DNA of 64,000 nt from an uncultured Pelagibacteraceae bacterium (GTDB taxonomy: Bacteria > Pseudomonadota > Alphaproteobacteria > Pelagibacterales > Pelagibacteraceae), in contig CACNPC010000001.1 in assembly GCA_902622245.1 (NCBI GenBank), forward strand, positions 248,001 to 312,000, written 5' to 3'. Of the stretch, positions 54,212-63,075 are shown piece by piece. Position 1 is the stretch's first letter. Each line of letters opens with the position of its first letter. Position numbers and translations under genes: made by a program. The notes under the pieces were generated by a model that was not told where the DNA came from, ran no database searches, and saw nothing but the letters and a program-made list of their open reading frames with translations.

Positions 54212-55246
54212 ATGTATAAAAAAAATAAGAAATTTAAATCAGCTGTTTTAGTAAAACAGAAAAAAAAATTAAGAATTTTAGATATAATCTCGCCTAAAAA
54301 GTTAAAAAAAGGACAAGTTTTTGTAAAGCTTTTATCTTCTTCAATATGTGGTGCACAAATTGGTGAAATAAATGGAATAAAAGGTAAAGACAAATGGTTG
54401 CCTCATTGTTTAGGCCATGAAGGATTTGGTGTAATTGTTGATAAAAATAATTCTGTTAATAAGGTAAAAATAAATGACCAAGTAATTTTGCATTGGAGAG
54501 TATCTAAAGGCATGAATTCGTTGCCAATTAATTATTTAAGCCGAATTGGAAAAATAAATGCAGGACAAGTTACTACATTTCAAGAATATGCTATAATATC
54601 AGAAAATAGAATTACCAAAATAAATAACTTTTATAAATTTAAAAAAATAGCACCTTTGATGGGATGTGCGCTACCAACGGCATGGGGAATATTAAACAAA
54701 GAAACAACTTTTAAAAAGGAAAATAAAATTTTAATATTTGGTGCTGGTGGTATTGGATTAACTTTAGGAGCTTTAGCTAAAATTCAAGAAACAAAATTTT
54801 TACATATTTATGATAGAAAAAATAAAAGTAAACTTACTAAATTACTAAATCTTAAATTAAAAAAATTTAAAGACATAAAAAAACAAAAATATGATTTAGT
54901 CATTGAAACAACTGGTAATTTAGAAAATATTCAAAATGGTTTTGATTTTCTCAATAAGAATGGTAAGCTTATTTTAGTTGGACAGCCAAAATTAAACTCG
55001 GTACTTAGATTAAAAAATCCATTAAGACTATTCAATCCACCGTCTGACAATATAAAGATAATATCTTCTGATGGAGGGAAATTTAATCCAGATAATGAAA
55101 TGAAAATTTTAATTAATATAGTTAAAAATAATTTCAAATATTTAAAAAAACTGATTACACATGAAATTAAATTATCTGAAATAAATAAAGGTATTGATAT
55201 AATTAAAAAAGGTGAAGCAGGTAGAGTGGTTATTAATTTTAAATAA
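54212..55246 (+). CDS. Zinc-type medium-chain dehydrogenase (MDR), sugar-locus type
   Basis: 344 residues. The GroES-like N-terminal domain shows SSSICGAQIGEI with the catalytic-zinc Cys and LGHEGFGVIVD with the His/Glu pair; the four-Cys structural zinc lobe is missing. The Rossmann half has ILIFGAGGIGLTLGALAK and DLVIETTGN. The sequence is thus an NAD(P)-dependent oxidoreductase acting on an alcohol or polyol. It directly precedes the E1 alpha gene (no gap), so it may supply or reduce the aldehyde intermediate of that step. Substrate unknown. Confidence 0.82.
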   Translation: MYKKNKKFKSAVLVKQKKKLRILDIISPKKLKKGQVFVKLLSSSICGAQIGEINGIKGKDKWLPHCLGHEGFGVIVDKNNSVNKVKINDQVILHWRVSKGMNSLPINYLSRIGKINAGQVTTFQEYAIISENRITKINNFYKFKKIAPLMGCALPTAWGILNKETTFKKENKILIFGAGGIGLTLGALAKIQETKFLHIYDRKNKSKLTKLLNLKLKKFKDIKKQKYDLVIETTGNLENIQNGFDFLNKNGKLILVGQPKLNSVLRLKNPLRLFNPPSDNIKIISSDGGKFNPDNEMKILINIVKNNFKYLKKLITHEIKLSEINKGIDIIKKGEAGRVVINFK

Positions 55247-56191
55247 ATGAAAATTAAAAAAATAATTTATAAAAAAGCATTTGATACAATTATTAAAATA
55301 AGAATATTAGAGGAAAATATTTCTAAGGAATTCAAAAAAAATAAAATTTTGTCTTTCTTGCATTTATCTATTGGACAAGAGGCGTGCGCAGCAGGAGTTG
55401 CTCTAGCGTTAAAAAAAGAAGATATTTTTTTTGGAAATCATAGGTCACATGGTCATTACCTAGCAAAAGGTGGGGATATAAAAAAAATGATATTTGAAAT
55501 ATTTGGAGATGAAAGAGGTTGTTGTCGAGGAATAGGTGGATCAATGCACATGTTAGATAAGAAAGTAAACTTTTTAGGCTCAGTCCCTATTTTGGGTTCT
55601 GCAATATCTATTTCTAGTGGAATTGCTCTAGCAGAAAAAATAAAAAAAAAATCAAATTTAACTGTGGTCTTTATAGGAGATGGAGCGGCTGAGGAAGGAT
55701 CATTTTATGAAACAATAAATATGGCTGGTCTTTATAAGATTCCATTGCTAATAGTGATAGAAGATAACAAGTATGCAGTAGAAAGTGATTTTGTTAAAAG
55801 AAAAGTTAAAGGTTATAATTTAAATAACATAACTTCTGGATTTAATGCACTATATAAAAGAATCAGCGGACAAGATTTTAAAAAAGTTTTTAAAGAAACC
55901 AAAATTCTAAGGGAAAAAATAATAAAAAATCAATGTGTTGGTGTTCTTCATTTAGATTGTTTAAGATTTTCAAAGCATAGTGGTGCTGAAGTAAGCGAAA
56001 AAGAACAAAAATCAAAATATAGAAAAAATGAATACTATGAAATAATCAAAAATGATCCAATAGATATAATTAAAAAGGATCTTAAAGAAAATGGTTATAA
56101 AAAAAAAGAAATATTGAATTTAGAAAAAATTTTTGTATCTAAGTATAATTCAATTTTTAGCAAAGTATTTAAACAAATTAAAATAAGATGA
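55247..56191 (+). CDS. Thiamine-diphosphate dehydrogenase E1 component, alpha subunit
   Basis: 314 residues of the E1 alpha family (pyruvate/branched-chain/acetoin dehydrogenase). Seen are LHLSIGQEACAAGVALAL, GNHRSHGHYLAKGGD, RGIGGSMHMLDKK and the ThDP motif starting GDGAAEEGSFYETINMAG at 144 and ending at EDNKYAVES (Asn174). The E1 phosphorylation-loop region is short. No E2 lipoyl or E3 gene is in sight, so this E1 probably does not feed a lipoyl complex but transfers an acyl or aldehyde group within sugar synthesis. Overlaps E1 beta by 4 nt. Confidence 0.88.
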   Translation: MKIKKIIYKKAFDTIIKIRILEENISKEFKKNKILSFLHLSIGQEACAAGVALALKKEDIFFGNHRSHGHYLAKGGDIKKMIFEIFGDERGCCRGIGGSMHMLDKKVNFLGSVPILGSAISISSGIALAEKIKKKSNLTVVFIGDGAAEEGSFYETINMAGLYKIPLLIVIEDNKYAVESDFVKRKVKGYNLNNITSGFNALYKRISGQDFKKVFKETKILREKIIKNQCVGVLHLDCLRFSKHSGAEVSEKEQKSKYRKNEYYEIIKNDPIDIIKKDLKENGYKKKEILNLEKIFVSKYNSIFSKVFKQIKIR

Positions 56192-57201
56192 AATTTAATG
56201 AGGCAATCAAAGAGGCAACGATAAAGGCTTTAAAGCAAAATAAAAAAAATTTACTATTTGGACTTGAAGTTACTAACCAGGGTGCAGGATTTATTGAAAA
56301 ATTTCCAAATCAGGTTTTTGAAACTCCAGTTTCTGAATTATCAAGCACAGGTTTGGTTGTAGGTTTGGCATCAAGAGGTTTTAAACCAACAATTGTTTAT
56401 GGTAGAATTGAATTTGCTTTACTAGCTATGGACCAAATTTTAACACAAGCAGGCAGATGGGAATATATGTTTGGAGGTAATTATCCTTGTCCAGCAAAGT
56501 TCAGGATTCAGATAGGTAGACAATGGGGAAATGGCCCTCAACATACAGCAAATTATCACTCAATCTTTTTTCAAGCTTTAGAATTTGATATTTTTATACC
56601 CTCAACTCCCAAGGAAGCTTATTATCAAATTCTTTATATGTCTCATTCGAGTATTCCATCTATATTTTTAGAACATAGATACTTAAATTTAATAAATCAA
56701 AATTTTAAAACCTCAAAAAAAAAAATAAATATAAAAAATTCTAAAATTTATGGAAAAAAAAAGGATGATATTTTAATCATTACTTACGCTGATACTTTAC
56801 CAATTACTCTTAAAGCCAAAGAAATTTTAGAAATAAATAATATATTTCCAACTATAATGAATTTATCTTTTTTTCCCAGGAGAAATAGAATTTCAAAAAA
56901 GGATATAATTTTTATAAATAATTTTAGTAACATACTTTTTATAGATAGTGCCCCTTTCGACTTTGGAATATTAAGTGGTGTAAATTCAATTCTATCAATG
57001 AAATTAAAAAATAAAAATTTTTATAAATTATCCTCTAAGAATATGCCAGCTCCATCTTCTCCAAAATTTATGGGTAATTATTATATAAATAAAAATAATA
57101 TTATAAATTATGTTACGAATATTTTAAAAAAAAAAAGAATTAAGCTAAAAAAACTTAGTTTTGAAGAAGAAATACTCTGGCCAAATTTTACTCTAAAATG
57201 A
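56188..57201 (+). CDS. Thiamine-diphosphate dehydrogenase E1 component, beta subunit
   Basis: 337 residues partnering the E1 alpha. Transketolase-like pyrimidine domain with LLFGLEVTNQGAG, VFETPVSELSSTGLVVGLA (catalytic Glu in TPxSE), RIQIGRQWGNGPQHTANYHS and PSTPKEAYYQIL; the C-terminal transketolase domain has DILIITYADTLPITLKA. The C-terminus (about 270-337) is Lys/Asn-rich and diverges from pyruvate dehydrogenase E1 beta. The pair is complete with its ThDP residues, so activity is likely; its substrate is open. Confidence 0.87.
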   Translation: MKFNEAIKEATIKALKQNKKNLLFGLEVTNQGAGFIEKFPNQVFETPVSELSSTGLVVGLASRGFKPTIVYGRIEFALLAMDQILTQAGRWEYMFGGNYPCPAKFRIQIGRQWGNGPQHTANYHSIFFQALEFDIFIPSTPKEAYYQILYMSHSSIPSIFLEHRYLNLINQNFKTSKKKINIKNSKIYGKKKDDILIITYADTLPITLKAKEILEINNIFPTIMNLSFFPRRNRISKKDIIFINNFSNILFIDSAPFDFGILSGVNSILSMKLKNKNFYKLSSKNMPAPSSPKFMGNYYINKNNIINYVTNILKKKRIKLKKLSFEEEILWPNFTLK

Positions 57202-57209
57202 TACTCTAA

Positions 57210-57941
57210 ATGAGAAATAGTAAGATTTCTGTTGTTATTCCTTTTTACAATGAGGAAGACGAATTGGATAAGTTACTTTTTAATATAAGAAAATTTGAAA
57301 ATAAATCAAATCAGGTCAGCGAGTACTTATTTATTGATGATTGTTCAAAAGACAATTCACTAAAAATATTAAAAAATTTTAAAAAAAAACAAAAAATACT
57401 ACTAAGTAAGAAAATTATAATTATTAAAAATAAAGTTAATCTTGGTTGGGCCAAAACGCTTAAAAAAGGATATAAAAAATCGAAATCTGAGTTAACTTTA
57501 TTTATTCCAGGTGATGGAGAGGCAGATTTAAATCAATTTTTAAGAAAATTTGATCCAGAATTTGATGTTATTATTTTTCAAAGAAAAGATATGAGTTCAA
57601 GACCACTTTTAAGGAAAATAATTTCAAAACTATACAAATACTTAATATGTAAAATTTTTTTTATTAAAGTGTTGGATTTGAATGGATTGATTATGATTAA
57701 AACAAAAAAAATAAATAAATTAAAACTTTTTTCTAATTCTTTTTTTATAAGTGCTGAGATAATATTGAAAAGTCATCTTTTAAAATTAAATATTGATCGG
57801 GATAAAAATTTTAAACTTTTAATAAAAAATAAATATAAATCATCATCATTAAATTTAAAGCAATTATTTTTAACTCTGTTTGATTTTATCAAAATGATTT
57901 TGTTCTGTTTGAATATTTTTTTTAAAACATTCATAAAATAA
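57210..57941 (+). CDS. GT2 glycosyltransferase
   Basis: 243 residues with SVVIPFYNEEDELDKLLFNI, FIDDCSKDNSLKIL, KVNLGWAKTLKKGYKKSKSE and IPGDGEADLNQF, where GDGEAD takes the place of the DxD motif. The C-terminal part is Lys/Phe-rich and ends in hydrophobic residues. It closes the MDR-E1 set (8-base gap after E1 beta). Its last 72 bases overlap the 3' end of a membrane-protein gene on the opposite strand, so both C-termini are encoded by the same DNA. Confidence 0.8.
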   Translation: MRNSKISVVIPFYNEEDELDKLLFNIRKFENKSNQVSEYLFIDDCSKDNSLKILKNFKKKQKILLSKKIIIIKNKVNLGWAKTLKKGYKKSKSELTLFIPGDGEADLNQFLRKFDPEFDVIIFQRKDMSSRPLLRKIISKLYKYLICKIFFIKVLDLNGLIMIKTKKINKLKLFSNSFFISAEIILKSHLLKLNIDRDKNFKLLIKNKYKSSSLNLKQLFLTLFDFIKMILFCLNIFFKTFIK

Positions 57942-59141
57942 ATATAATATACATATACTATAAATTGGAACTAAATGTCTTGTGTACACAAATCCAATCA
58001 TGAATGGAAACAAATAAGAGATACAAAATGTTAATAAAAAAATTTCTTTTTTTTCAATTTTTCTTGAAATAAATTTTTTTAAAATTATAAATATAGTATA
58101 ATATAAAATTGGTAAATTTATAAAATTTGAAAGACGAAACTTCCCAACTTTTTCTGATTTTAGATCTAAAGCATCATTTTTTAAATTAAAAAATATTACA
58201 TAAATTTTTTTTAGAAGACCTTTTGTGAATTCTATTTTATTGTTTTTTATATAATCTATATTGTAATTTTTAAAATAATCATCTATTTCAAATTCATTTG
58301 TTAAATTTTCATAATTTTTTTTATGCTTACCTAATATATAAGGATATGTTAAATCAGGATTATATTCTGGGTAATAATCATTAAATTTTTCATTATTTGC
58401 GCTTGAAAGTGTAATTCCGCCAATTGAAACTAATGACACAGGCGATATAATTTTATCTGTTTTTATATAGCCATAAGATGCCCAAGTTAAGTAACATAAG
58501 ATGATAGAAATAATTGGTAATTTTTTTTTTTCTACAAATAAAAAATAAAAACTAATTGAATAAATAAAAAAACAAAGTGATCCCTTTGTAAAAAATAAAG
58601 CAACTAATATTAAGCAAATGGTCTGTATTCTAAATTTTACATTTGATTGAAAAACTATGAATAAGCAAATAATAAGGTAATTTATATATCCCTCTTCTGG
58701 TACTATCATTAACGATATTTGTAAATTGTAAGGAATAATGAATAAAAAAGTTATTAAAAATAAGATTTGAAGGTTATTTTTTAAAGAAATTTTGGCCAAG
58801 GATAAAATAATCAGAAAGAAAAATAGATTTTTGATTATTAGCAAAATTAAATATTTTTCAGTAATATACATTATATTGAAATACAAAAAGTAAGGAATTA
58901 AGGGCAATCTACCAAGATAAAATTTTGCATCAAAATCAAAAAAATTTGAAAAATATCCCCTTTGCTCCAATAAGTTATTAACAATACCTGCATAAGCATG
59001 AGTGAGCTGATTTATTATTAAAATACCATCCGTATCAATAAAATTAGGATATTTAATTATAAATAATGAATAAAATAATACATTAATTAAAATATAAGAA
59101 AAAATTAATATAGAAAAAAAAAAATAATTATTATTTATCAA
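57870..59141 (-). CDS. Multi-pass membrane protein, possible GT-C transferase
   Basis: 423 residues with about ten hydrophobic helices. After the first helix a loop has FIDTDGILIINQLTHAYAG with paired acidic residues, as in GT-C enzymes that use polyprenyl-phosphate sugars; a large polar region (about 245-325) lies between helices, and the end has FVYTRHLVPIYSI. No family signature is certain. The two GT2 enzymes of the DPM1 type in the island would supply a suitable lipid-linked donor. It overlaps the GT2 gene by 72 nt at its end and the next small membrane gene by 4 nt at its start. Confidence 0.6.
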   Translation of the reverse strand: MINNNYFFFSILIFSYILINVLFYSLFIIKYPNFIDTDGILIINQLTHAYAGIVNNLLEQRGYFSNFFDFDAKFYLGRLPLIPYFLYFNIMYITEKYLILLIIKNLFFFLIILSLAKISLKNNLQILFLITFLFIIPYNLQISLMIVPEEGYINYLIICLFIVFQSNVKFRIQTICLILVALFFTKGSLCFFIYSISFYFLFVEKKKLPIISIILCYLTWASYGYIKTDKIISPVSLVSIGGITLSSANNEKFNDYYPEYNPDLTYPYILGKHKKNYENLTNEFEIDDYFKNYNIDYIKNNKIEFTKGLLKKIYVIFFNLKNDALDLKSEKVGKFRLSNFINLPILYYTIFIILKKFISRKIEKKEIFLLTFCISYLFPFMIGFVYTRHLVPIYSICILYLFYECFKKNIQTEQNHFDKIKQS

Positions 59142-59629
59142 ATTAAAAAATATTTAATTAATTTATATATAAATAATATAAATTTACCTTTTAAATTCAT
59201 ATTACCTAAACTTTTTTTTGTTTCTGTTATTGTTTTAGAATCTATTAATCGATTTAATCTTTTGTAATAAATAATTTTATCATTATAAGCGTTTATCAAA
59301 TTACTATAACTAATCTTATTATTATTATTATAAATAATATTAAGTATTTTAAATCTTATTGAACTTTTGGGTGTATAAATAATCACAGAAAATATATAAA
59401 AAATATTTATTATACAAATCAAACTTATAATAGTTAAAAAGATATCATTTGAATAAATAATACTTAATATAATAAAAGTTATTAAAGATATAAAAATTGA
59501 TAAATTTATACTTTCAAGAAATTTTATTTTAAAAAGAGAACACATTGAAAAATATAAAATTAAAAAAATAATCGAGGGTATAATTATTACTATAATTAAA
59601 TTAAAATACAGACTATCCATTATTTTCAC
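59138..59629 (-). CDS. Small membrane protein with C-terminal winged-helix-like tail (second of a pair)
   Basis: 163 residues not recognised as a named family. Three transmembrane segments (about 8-33, 37-58, 63-85) are followed by a soluble tail: SSIRFKILNIIYNN, ISYSNLINAYND, YYKRLNRLIDSKTITE, LKGKFILFIYKLIKYF. The order helix, turn-helix, helix, beta-type end suggests a winged helix. The same layout occurs in the adjacent upstream gene, with which it overlaps by 17 nt. Function unknown. Confidence 0.62.
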   Translation of the reverse strand: MKIMDSLYFNLIIVIIIPSIIFLILYFSMCSLFKIKFLESINLSIFISLITFIILSIIYSNDIFLTIISLICIINIFYIFSVIIYTPKSSIRFKILNIIYNNNNKISYSNLINAYNDKIIYYKRLNRLIDSKTITETKKSLGNMNLKGKFILFIYKLIKYFLI

Positions 59630-60098
59630 CTGAATTTTGAATTTTTTCTATAAATAAAATAATATTTAATAATATTATACTCTTTTGTCTAAGTTGTACT
59701 TTATGGTTTTTTTTAAGTAAATATTTTTTTTTTCGAAGATCCTGAAATCTAGACTTAAAAAATAATTCTTTTTTAAAACTTTTTAATAAATTTTTTTTTT
59801 GGCAATTTTTTTTTTTAGAGATTAATTCTAAAATTTTTAAACTAGGACTTCCTTCAAATCCCATTATCATTGTAAATGTGTAAACTCCAAAGAAACTAAA
59901 ATATATTATTAAATAAAATATTATTTCAAAAATATTGTTTAAATTAATATTTATAAAAATTATATAAAATAAAAATATTAAGATAAATATAAAAAGTTCA
60001 ATTATTAATTTTTTTTTTTTGTATATTTTTAGAATTACTAAATTTAGTAAACATGATAAAATTACCGCGATAATTAAAAAAAAAATATTATTATACAT
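59613..60098 (-). CDS. Small membrane protein with C-terminal winged-helix-like tail (first of a pair)
   Basis: 161 residues, three hydrophobic segments (about 5-25, 31-51, 57-82), then a basic tail: EGSPSLKILELISKKKNC, LLKSFKKELFFKSRFQDLRK, KYLLKKNHKVQLRQKSIILL. Layout parallels the downstream neighbour (three helices, S-x-S-x-KIL motif, basic recognition-like helix, hydrophobic end), so the two look like diverged paralogues. It lies 4 bases after the stop of the CapD-type gene and is presumably co-expressed with it. A regulatory or scaffolding role in polysaccharide assembly is inference only. Confidence 0.62.
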   Translation of the reverse strand: MYNNIFFLIIAVILSCLLNLVILKIYKKKKLIIELFIFILIFLFYIIFININLNNIFEIIFYLIIYFSFFGVYTFTMIMGFEGSPSLKILELISKKKNCQKKNLLKSFKKELFFKSRFQDLRKKKYLLKKNHKVQLRQKSIILLNIILFIEKIQNSGENNG

Positions 60099-60102
60099 TT
60101 TG

Positions 60103-61944
60103 TTATTTAATAATAAGAGTTTTTTTTATCATATCCTCATTAAAATTTTTTGAGCTTATAGCTAATTGTATTTTTTCAAATTTATTATTTATGTTTATTT
60201 TTTTCATTTTTTCATCACAAATCATAATTTTTGAATTGGATGTAGAACTTAGATTTTTTCCCAATGTTATTTCCTCAGAAATTTTTTCACCCTTTTTTAA
60301 GCCTATAACCTTTATTCTTACATCACCCCTGGGATAATTTTTATCGATAAATGTGTTGCCACTTAATTTTATTATTCTTTTTGCAATATCATAGATTTTT
60401 AGCTGTTTTCCCATGTCTAATGCAAAAATTTTGGTTCCTTTTTTATTTAGATAACTTGAGTTTATAACCAGTTGTACTGCTTCGGAGATAGACATGAAAT
60501 ACCTCTTAACTTTTTTATGAGTTACAGTTAATGGAAGGTCTTTATTAATTTGATCTAGGAAAATAGGAATTACAGAACCACTAGATCCAATAACATTCCC
60601 AAATCTAACTATAGTAAAATTAACACTAATATTTTTATTAGTTTTTTCTATATTTCTAATAAGAAATTCACCAAACCTTTTGGTATGACCTAAAAGACTT
60701 TTTGGATTTACTGCTTTGTCAGAACTTATAAATGTGAAATTTTTAATTTTTTTTTTTAATGCAAGATCTATAATGTTTTTTGTGCCAATAATATTATTTT
60801 TTACCATAGCATAAGGATTATTTTCGCCAAAGTTAACATGTTTGTAGGCTGCTGTATGATAAATTTCATCAAGACTCTTATTTTTGAAAAAAAATTTTAA
60901 AAATTTTTCATCACAACAATCACCAAGAATAGGTTTAACTTTTTTTTTGTTTTTTTTAAATAATTGTTCAATTTTGTTTAAAATATTAAATAAATTTATT
61001 TCAGAAGTTTCTAATATATATAATTTTTTTGGAGAATGTTTTAATATTTCAATACAAAGTTCTCCACCAATTGAACCTCCTCCACCAGTGACAAGTATAT
61101 TTTTATTGTAAATTTTTTTTTTTAAAATTTTGCTATCTACTACTATTTTTGGTCTATTAACAATATCATAAAAATCAATTTTATTTTCTAATCCCTTTTT
61201 TATAAAGTTTTTTAAATAATTTTTTGTATCCGCGATTTTTCTAATTCTTATATTATATTCATTTAATGAGTTGAACAATTCTGATAATTTTTTTTTTGAA
61301 TAATTTTTTGGTCCGATTATTATTTCATTAATTTTTTTTTCATTTATTAATTTATTAAGTTCATCTTTTCTATATATTTTTATTCCGTTAACTTCCCTTT
61401 TTTTAAAATTTTTTAGATTATCAATAAATCCTATCACTGTTCCATAATTTGGTGTTTGTCGAAGACTATTTAAAAGTGAGACTGTATTTTCGTTTATTCC
61501 ATAAATGATAATATTATTTTGATAACTAATATTACCTTTACCAGAATTTATAAGATAATTTAAAATAATCCTATGTATAATAATAAGAATTCCAATAAAA
61601 ATTGGTGCAATAAATGACACTGATCTTGGAAAATATATATATTTATAAATAAGCAAATTAATCACAATTAAAATTACTTGGAAAATGAAAATTGCTTTTA
61701 CAATTTTAAAAATTGAAAAGTTATCAAAATATCTAATTAAAATTTGGTAAATATTAAAAATAGAAAAAACAATTAATAATACCAAAGAATACAATACATA
61801 TATTGCAATATCTATTTTCCAGAAAGGGTAAAGCTCTTCTAATCTTAGCGAAAATGCTGCTGATAAAGATACGATAATTATTACTAGATCGCTTAAAAGT
61901 AAAATTATTTTTTTATTTAAATTAGATATTTTAACTTTTAACAT
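60103..61944 (-). CDS. Membrane-bound nucleoside-diphosphate sugar 4,6-dehydratase (WbpM/CapD type)
   Basis: 613 residues of the long WbpM/CapD/PglF family, making UDP-4-keto-6-deoxy-sugars, often from UDP-GlcNAc. Four transmembrane helices (about 10-115), a CoA-binding-like domain with IIYGINENTVSLLNSLRQ and VIGFIDN, then the SDR catalytic domain with VTGGGGSIGGELCIEIL, HTAAYKHV, SSDKAVNPKSLLGHTKR and NFTIVRFGNVIGSSGSVIP. In this long form the usual Tyr is replaced; here Leu-Gly occupies the LLGHTK position. It lies 9 bases downstream of a GT4 gene and upstream of the small membrane pair. Confidence 0.88.
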   Translation of the reverse strand: MLKVKISNLNKKIILLLSDLVIIIVSLSAAFSLRLEELYPFWKIDIAIYVLYSLVLLIVFSIFNIYQILIRYFDNFSIFKIVKAIFIFQVILIVINLLIYKYIYFPRSVSFIAPIFIGILIIIHRIILNYLINSGKGNISYQNNIIIYGINENTVSLLNSLRQTPNYGTVIGFIDNLKNFKKREVNGIKIYRKDELNKLINEKKINEIIIGPKNYSKKKLSELFNSLNEYNIRIRKIADTKNYLKNFIKKGLENKIDFYDIVNRPKIVVDSKILKKKIYNKNILVTGGGGSIGGELCIEILKHSPKKLYILETSEINLFNILNKIEQLFKKNKKKVKPILGDCCDEKFLKFFFKNKSLDEIYHTAAYKHVNFGENNPYAMVKNNIIGTKNIIDLALKKKIKNFTFISSDKAVNPKSLLGHTKRFGEFLIRNIEKTNKNISVNFTIVRFGNVIGSSGSVIPIFLDQINKDLPLTVTHKKVKRYFMSISEAVQLVINSSYLNKKGTKIFALDMGKQLKIYDIAKRIIKLSGNTFIDKNYPRGDVRIKVIGLKKGEKISEEITLGKNLSSTSNSKIMICDEKMKKININNKFEKIQLAISSKNFNEDMIKKTLIIK

Positions 61945-61953
61945 TTGTAGATA

Positions 61954-63075
61954 TTATGATTTATATAAGATTTTTATAATTGACCTAACAGTTTTATCAA
62001 TACTGTATTGTTTAATTTTATATTTAACATTTCGTCTTAATTTTGTTTGTAATTTTCTATTTTTTACAAGTAATGAAATAATTTTTATTAAGTGATTAGG
62101 GGTTCTAAAAATATATCCATTTTTGTTATGTTTAATTAAATCGTGAGCAGCTCCAGAGTTAAGAGATGTTATAACTGGCAAGCCTGAAGCCATTGCTTCA
62201 TTAATTACTAAACCCCAGGTTTCATAGTGTGAAGTCATGACAAAATAATCATTTCTGGAATAAATCTTTTTTAGTTCAATTTGATTTTTAAATCCTAACA
62301 TCCTTACATTTTTTAATTTCTTTTCTTCTATATATTTATAACAATATTTTTCTAATGGTCCGGATCCAACAATATTAAAAATTATATTTTTTTTTTTCTT
62401 AAATTTTTCAGCAAGCTCTAAAAAAAGTATAGGATTTTTCCTTTCTATTAATTTACCAACAAAAAGAAATCTAACTTTTTTATTTTTTTTTTTATTTTTT
62501 TTTTTTCCTGAAAAAAAATTATTATCTACAAAATATGGTGCACTGTATAATTTAAAATTTTGAATTTTAAATCTTTTATAAAATTTAAAATTTAACTTTC
62601 CTATAAATAAAAAAAAATCTATCTTTGAGAACAAATATTTTAAAAAAAAAAACTTAATAAAATTTTTTAAAAAAGAATTTGTAGAAAATAAGTTTGTTTC
62701 TACCCTAAGTATACTTTTAATATTTAACTTTCTTGCTAAATATAATGCTTTTAAATAAAGAATATTTGACCATCCAAAAATTAATATTGCATTATAATTT
62801 TTTTTTTTTAAATAGCTTTCAAGATTATTAAATGAAACACTCCAACTATCTACGTCTTCGTAATTTTTATTTGAAAAATAATAATTATAATTATCTAGTA
62901 AATTAATATTCCAGTTAAATTTTTTGTTAAAACCTTTATCTTTTATTTTGGAATCTAGTCCATGCTTTGATGAAAAAAAAACGTCTACTTCAATATTTTT
63001 TTTTGATAATTCTCTAAATAGAGGTACTTGATATTGAATAGGATGAGTTGAAACAATTGCAATTTTTTTTTTCAA
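61954..63075 (-). CDS. GT4 glycosyltransferase
   Basis: 373 residues, GT-B fold. N-terminal IAIVSTHPIQYQVPLFRELS is typical of a GT4 subgroup acting in O-antigen loci; the C-terminal domain has VRFLFVGKLIERKNPILF, NIVGSGPLEKYC, VRMLGFKNQIELK and the retaining-enzyme motif ETWGLVINEAMASGLPVI with the two Glu. It overlaps the phosphoglycosyltransferase gene by 4 nt and is followed by the CapD-type gene, a standard order for a first glycosyl transfer onto the lipid-linked sugar. Sugar specificity unknown. Confidence 0.85.
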   Translation of the reverse strand: MKKKIAIVSTHPIQYQVPLFRELSKKNIEVDVFFSSKHGLDSKIKDKGFNKKFNWNINLLDNYNYYFSNKNYEDVDSWSVSFNNLESYLKKKNYNAILIFGWSNILYLKALYLARKLNIKSILRVETNLFSTNSFLKNFIKFFFLKYLFSKIDFFLFIGKLNFKFYKRFKIQNFKLYSAPYFVDNNFFSGKKKNKKKNKKVRFLFVGKLIERKNPILFLELAEKFKKKKNIIFNIVGSGPLEKYCYKYIEEKKLKNVRMLGFKNQIELKKIYSRNDYFVMTSHYETWGLVINEAMASGLPVITSLNSGAAHDLIKHNKNGYIFRTPNHLIKIISLLVKNRKLQTKLRRNVKYKIKQYSIDKTVRSIIKILYKS

